Both the position numbers and the translations under genes were made by a program. The notes beneath the pieces were generated by a model. It saw only the letters and a list, made by a program, of their open reading frames with translations, made no database searches and had not been told where the DNA came from. From an uncultured Clostridia bacterium (lineage in GTDB: Bacteria > Bacillota > Clostridia > UMGS1810): a DNA stretch of 64,000 bases. The first letter of the stretch is position 1; the number at the start of each line of letters is the position of its first letter. Shown here one piece after another: positions 62,232 through 64,000 of the stretch. Location: positions 40,917-104,916 of the forward strand of contig CAKSIN010000005.1 of the NCBI GenBank assembly GCA_934463115.1, in the 5' to 3' direction.

Positions 62232-62270
62232 AAAAACATCCCTTTCTGATTTTTACATCATTATACAATA

Positions 62271-62299
62271 TTGACAAGCAAAATAAAATATATTATAAT
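62271..62299 (+). promoter_or_regulatory. Promoter of the araC-type gene at 62337
   Basis: TTGACA, 17 nt, TATAAT; full consensus at both hexamers, 37 nt before the ATG. Confidence 0.75.
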
Positions 62300-62336
62300 A
62301 CTGTATATCGGAACAATACTACTGCGAGGTGTGATT

Positions 62337-63125
62337 ATGAATGTTATTTCAAACGCGGAACTGAGCTTTTTAAGCATAGGGAAATACGGCGGTATATACA
62401 CGGATACAGCCGATTTTTACGATAATCCCCGTCCGTTTTTCAGCATTGGTATGATACTTAGCGGAGAGGGAAAGTTTTGTTGCGAAAACGCTGAAGATGT
62501 AAACGTCTCAAAGGGCGATATAATTATTGTTCCGACAGCGGCCACATATATTTCGCACTGGATTGGAAACCCCGATATATCATACATAACATTTCATTTT
62601 ATTTTGGAAAAAGATTTTGACGGCAATATTCCTATTCAGAAAATTTGCGGACTTGAACACCTGATAAAAGATTTTGTTTTTGCATACGACAATTTTTCGG
62701 CATCGGAAAAACCGTTTAAAACACTCAGTATATTTTACGGTATTTTGGACGAAATTTTTCCAAAGATTAAAAAGGACGCCGAAAAGAAAATCCGCACGTC
62801 TGTAAAAAAGGCTGCCGATTATATAACCTTCAATTACACAAGTAATATCACCGCCCAAGAACTTTCGGCAATTGCGAATCTTTCACCGTCAAGGTTTTTT
62901 ACGGTTTTTAAAAAAGAAACCGGCTTTACTCCTATTGAATATAAAAATCGTATTTGTATCAGAAATGCCGGGAAAATGCTGCTTACATCCGATTTGTCTG
63001 TTGAAGAGATAGCCGAAAAACTCGGGTTTAATTCTTCGTCATATTTCAGACGTACATTCAGAGCATTTACCGGGATGTCACCGAGTGAATACAGAAACAG
63101 TATTAAAACGGAATTTAAGATATAA
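62337..63125 (+). CDS. AraC family transcriptional regulator
   Basis: The 262 residues start at the ATG at 62337, preceded by GAGGTG at 5 nt. A cupin-like N-terminal domain (GEGKFCCENAEDVNVSKGDIIIVP) is followed by the AraC pair (AQELSAIANLSPSRFFTVFKKETG and VEEIAEKLGFNSSSYFRRTFRAFTG). It probably controls the divergent SDR-esterase-oxidoreductase operon. A hairpin repeat follows its stop. Confidence 0.92.
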   Translation: MNVISNAELSFLSIGKYGGIYTDTADFYDNPRPFFSIGMILSGEGKFCCENAEDVNVSKGDIIIVPTAATYISHWIGNPDISYITFHFILEKDFDGNIPIQKICGLEHLIKDFVFAYDNFSASEKPFKTLSIFYGILDEIFPKIKKDAEKKIRTSVKKAADYITFNYTSNITAQELSAIANLSPSRFFTVFKKETGFTPIEYKNRICIRNAGKMLLTSDLSVEEIAEKLGFNSSSYFRRTFRAFTGMSPSEYRNSIKTEFKI

Positions 63126-63247
63126 CATGATTTGGCGAAACGACAGCGCATTTTTAGGCATGCGGTAACCTGCGGAACGGTTGATAACCTATCCCCTACG
63201 GCGCGGAAAATTCCCTGTCCGGCGAACGGCATTGAGGTTGTGCGGCA
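63126..63247 (+). repeat. Diverged 5' part of a hairpin repeat element
   Basis: It contains GGAAAATTCCCTGTCCGGCGAACGGCATTGAGG-type sequence, the same block as in other copies but different from the adjacent tandem units, and passes into the array at 63248. Confidence 0.6.
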
Positions 63248-64000
63248 GACGTGTCCAATGAGAAAAAATGAATATAACGCAAAAACGGCACTGCGGATAA
63301 TCATTTACCCTATTGCAGTGCCGTTTTCAGCCAAATTGCGGCGCGATTATTTCGCGCCCTTTTGGCGGCGTTGAGTATTCGTTTTTTTGAATAGTGAAGC
63401 GTCCCGCGCGTTCTCACCGCCGTGAGTCGGACAGGGAATTTGATATACTCCCTCAGTCAGCTAACGCTGACAGCTCCCTCGGAGAGGGAGCCTTTTATCC
63501 TCCCGCCAATCAGCACCAAGCAAACTAACCGGCTTTTACCACCGAAAATTCCCTTTCCGGCGAACGGCATTGAAAGCGAGCGGTTGACGTGTCCAATGAG
63601 AAAAAATGAATATAACGCAAAAACGGCACTGCGGATAATCATTTACCCTATTGCAGTGCCGTTTTCAGCCAAATTGCGGCGCGATTATTTCGCGCCCTTT
63701 TGGCGGCGTTGAGTATTCGTTTTTTTGAATAGTGAAGCGTCCCGCGCGTTCTCACCGCCGTGAGTCGGACAGGGAATTTGATATACTCCCTCAGTCAGCT
63801 AACGCTGACAGCTCCCTCGGAGAGGGAGCCTTTTATCCTCCCGCCAATCAGCACCAAGCAAACTAACCGGCTTTTACCACCGAAAATTCCCTTTCCGGCG
63901 AACGGCATTGAAAGCGAGCGGTTGACGTGTCCAATGAGAAAAAATGAATATAACGCAAAAACGGCACTGCGGATAATCATTTACCCTATTGCAGTGCCGT
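63248..64000 (+). repeat. Tandem array of 338-bp hairpin repeat units, cut by window edge
   Basis: The sequence repeats with a period of exactly 338 bp (for example the block starting GTGTCCAATGAG at 63251, 63589 and 63927), giving 2.2 visible units that read as identical. Each unit has P1 AAAACGGCACTGC/GCAGTGCCGTTTT, P2 GGCGCGA/TCGCGCC, P3 GTCAGC/GCTGAC, P4 GCTCCCT/AGGGAGC and the CAGCACCAAG block. The array continues beyond the window. Confidence 0.88.

Noticed and set aside
63248..64000. CRISPR array
   Set aside because: The period is 338 bp with the whole unit repeated, and there are no short repeats with unique spacers or cas genes.

Overview
The window reads as a chromosome segment of a Gram-positive, clostridial (Firmicutes) anaerobe. 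Supporting signs are AGGAGG-type ribosome binding sites, TTGACA-17-TATAAT promoters, a YesM/YesN two-component system beside an LplB/YtcP-type sugar ABC transporter, secreted proteins with S-layer-like and copper-amine-oxidase 'stalk' domains, a class 1B dihydroorotate dehydrogenase (PyrD+PyrK), PyrR-style attenuation ahead of the pyr genes, an L10 leader, and the dprA-topA-trmFO order. A pectin-specialised gut clostridium (for example a Monoglobus-like lineage) would fit, but that is a guess.

Region 1 (1-31.4 kb) is carbohydrate use. A ~17.7 kb co-directional minus-strand operon runs off the left edge: two permeases, a lipoprotein binding protein, then five large secreted proteins (two right-handed beta-helix enzymes resembling GH141/pectate-lyase-like proteins, one S-layer-like protein, one SASA-type acetylesterase, and a truncated paralogue of the esterase). 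It diverges from yesN-yesM, and a well-formed operator/promoter lies between them. Next come a GH127-type beta-L-arabinofuranosidase with its own AraC regulator, a small decayed region, an AraC/GH36 alpha-galactosidase pair, fucI-fucU-rhaD for L-fucose/L-rhamnose catabolism, and a NodB-type deacetylase. The sugars addressed (L-fucose, L-rhamnose, beta-L-arabinofuranose, alpha-galactose, acetyl esters) are those of pectic rhamnogalacturonans.

Region 2 (31.4-38.2 kb) is housekeeping: dprA, topA, trmFO and a sodium/solute symporter. Region 3 (38.2-39.6 kb) holds copies of a non-coding repeat family made of hairpins whose paired arms co-vary between copies. The same family recurs at 59.0-59.4 kb and as a 338-bp tandem array from 63.25 kb to the right edge.

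Region 4 (39.6-46.8 kb) is the pyrimidine operon pyrC-K-D-F-E-B-I behind a PyrR-like loop and attenuator, divergent from an M18 aminopeptidase. Region 5 (46.9-52.9 kb) has a secreted protein of unknown function, an unlisted 54-residue membrane protein, and the rpmG-secE-nusG-rplK-rplA-rplJ-rplL block with two L1-binding-site mimics and an L10 leader. rpoB does not follow rplL; an acyl-CoA synthetase gene faces it instead.

Region 6 (52.9-64 kb) contains the acyl-CoA synthetase, two gene fragments, a TPM-domain membrane protein, a radical SAM activase-like protein, an HtrA protease, then a quinone oxidoreductase / SGNH esterase / SDR operon diverging from an AraC regulator.
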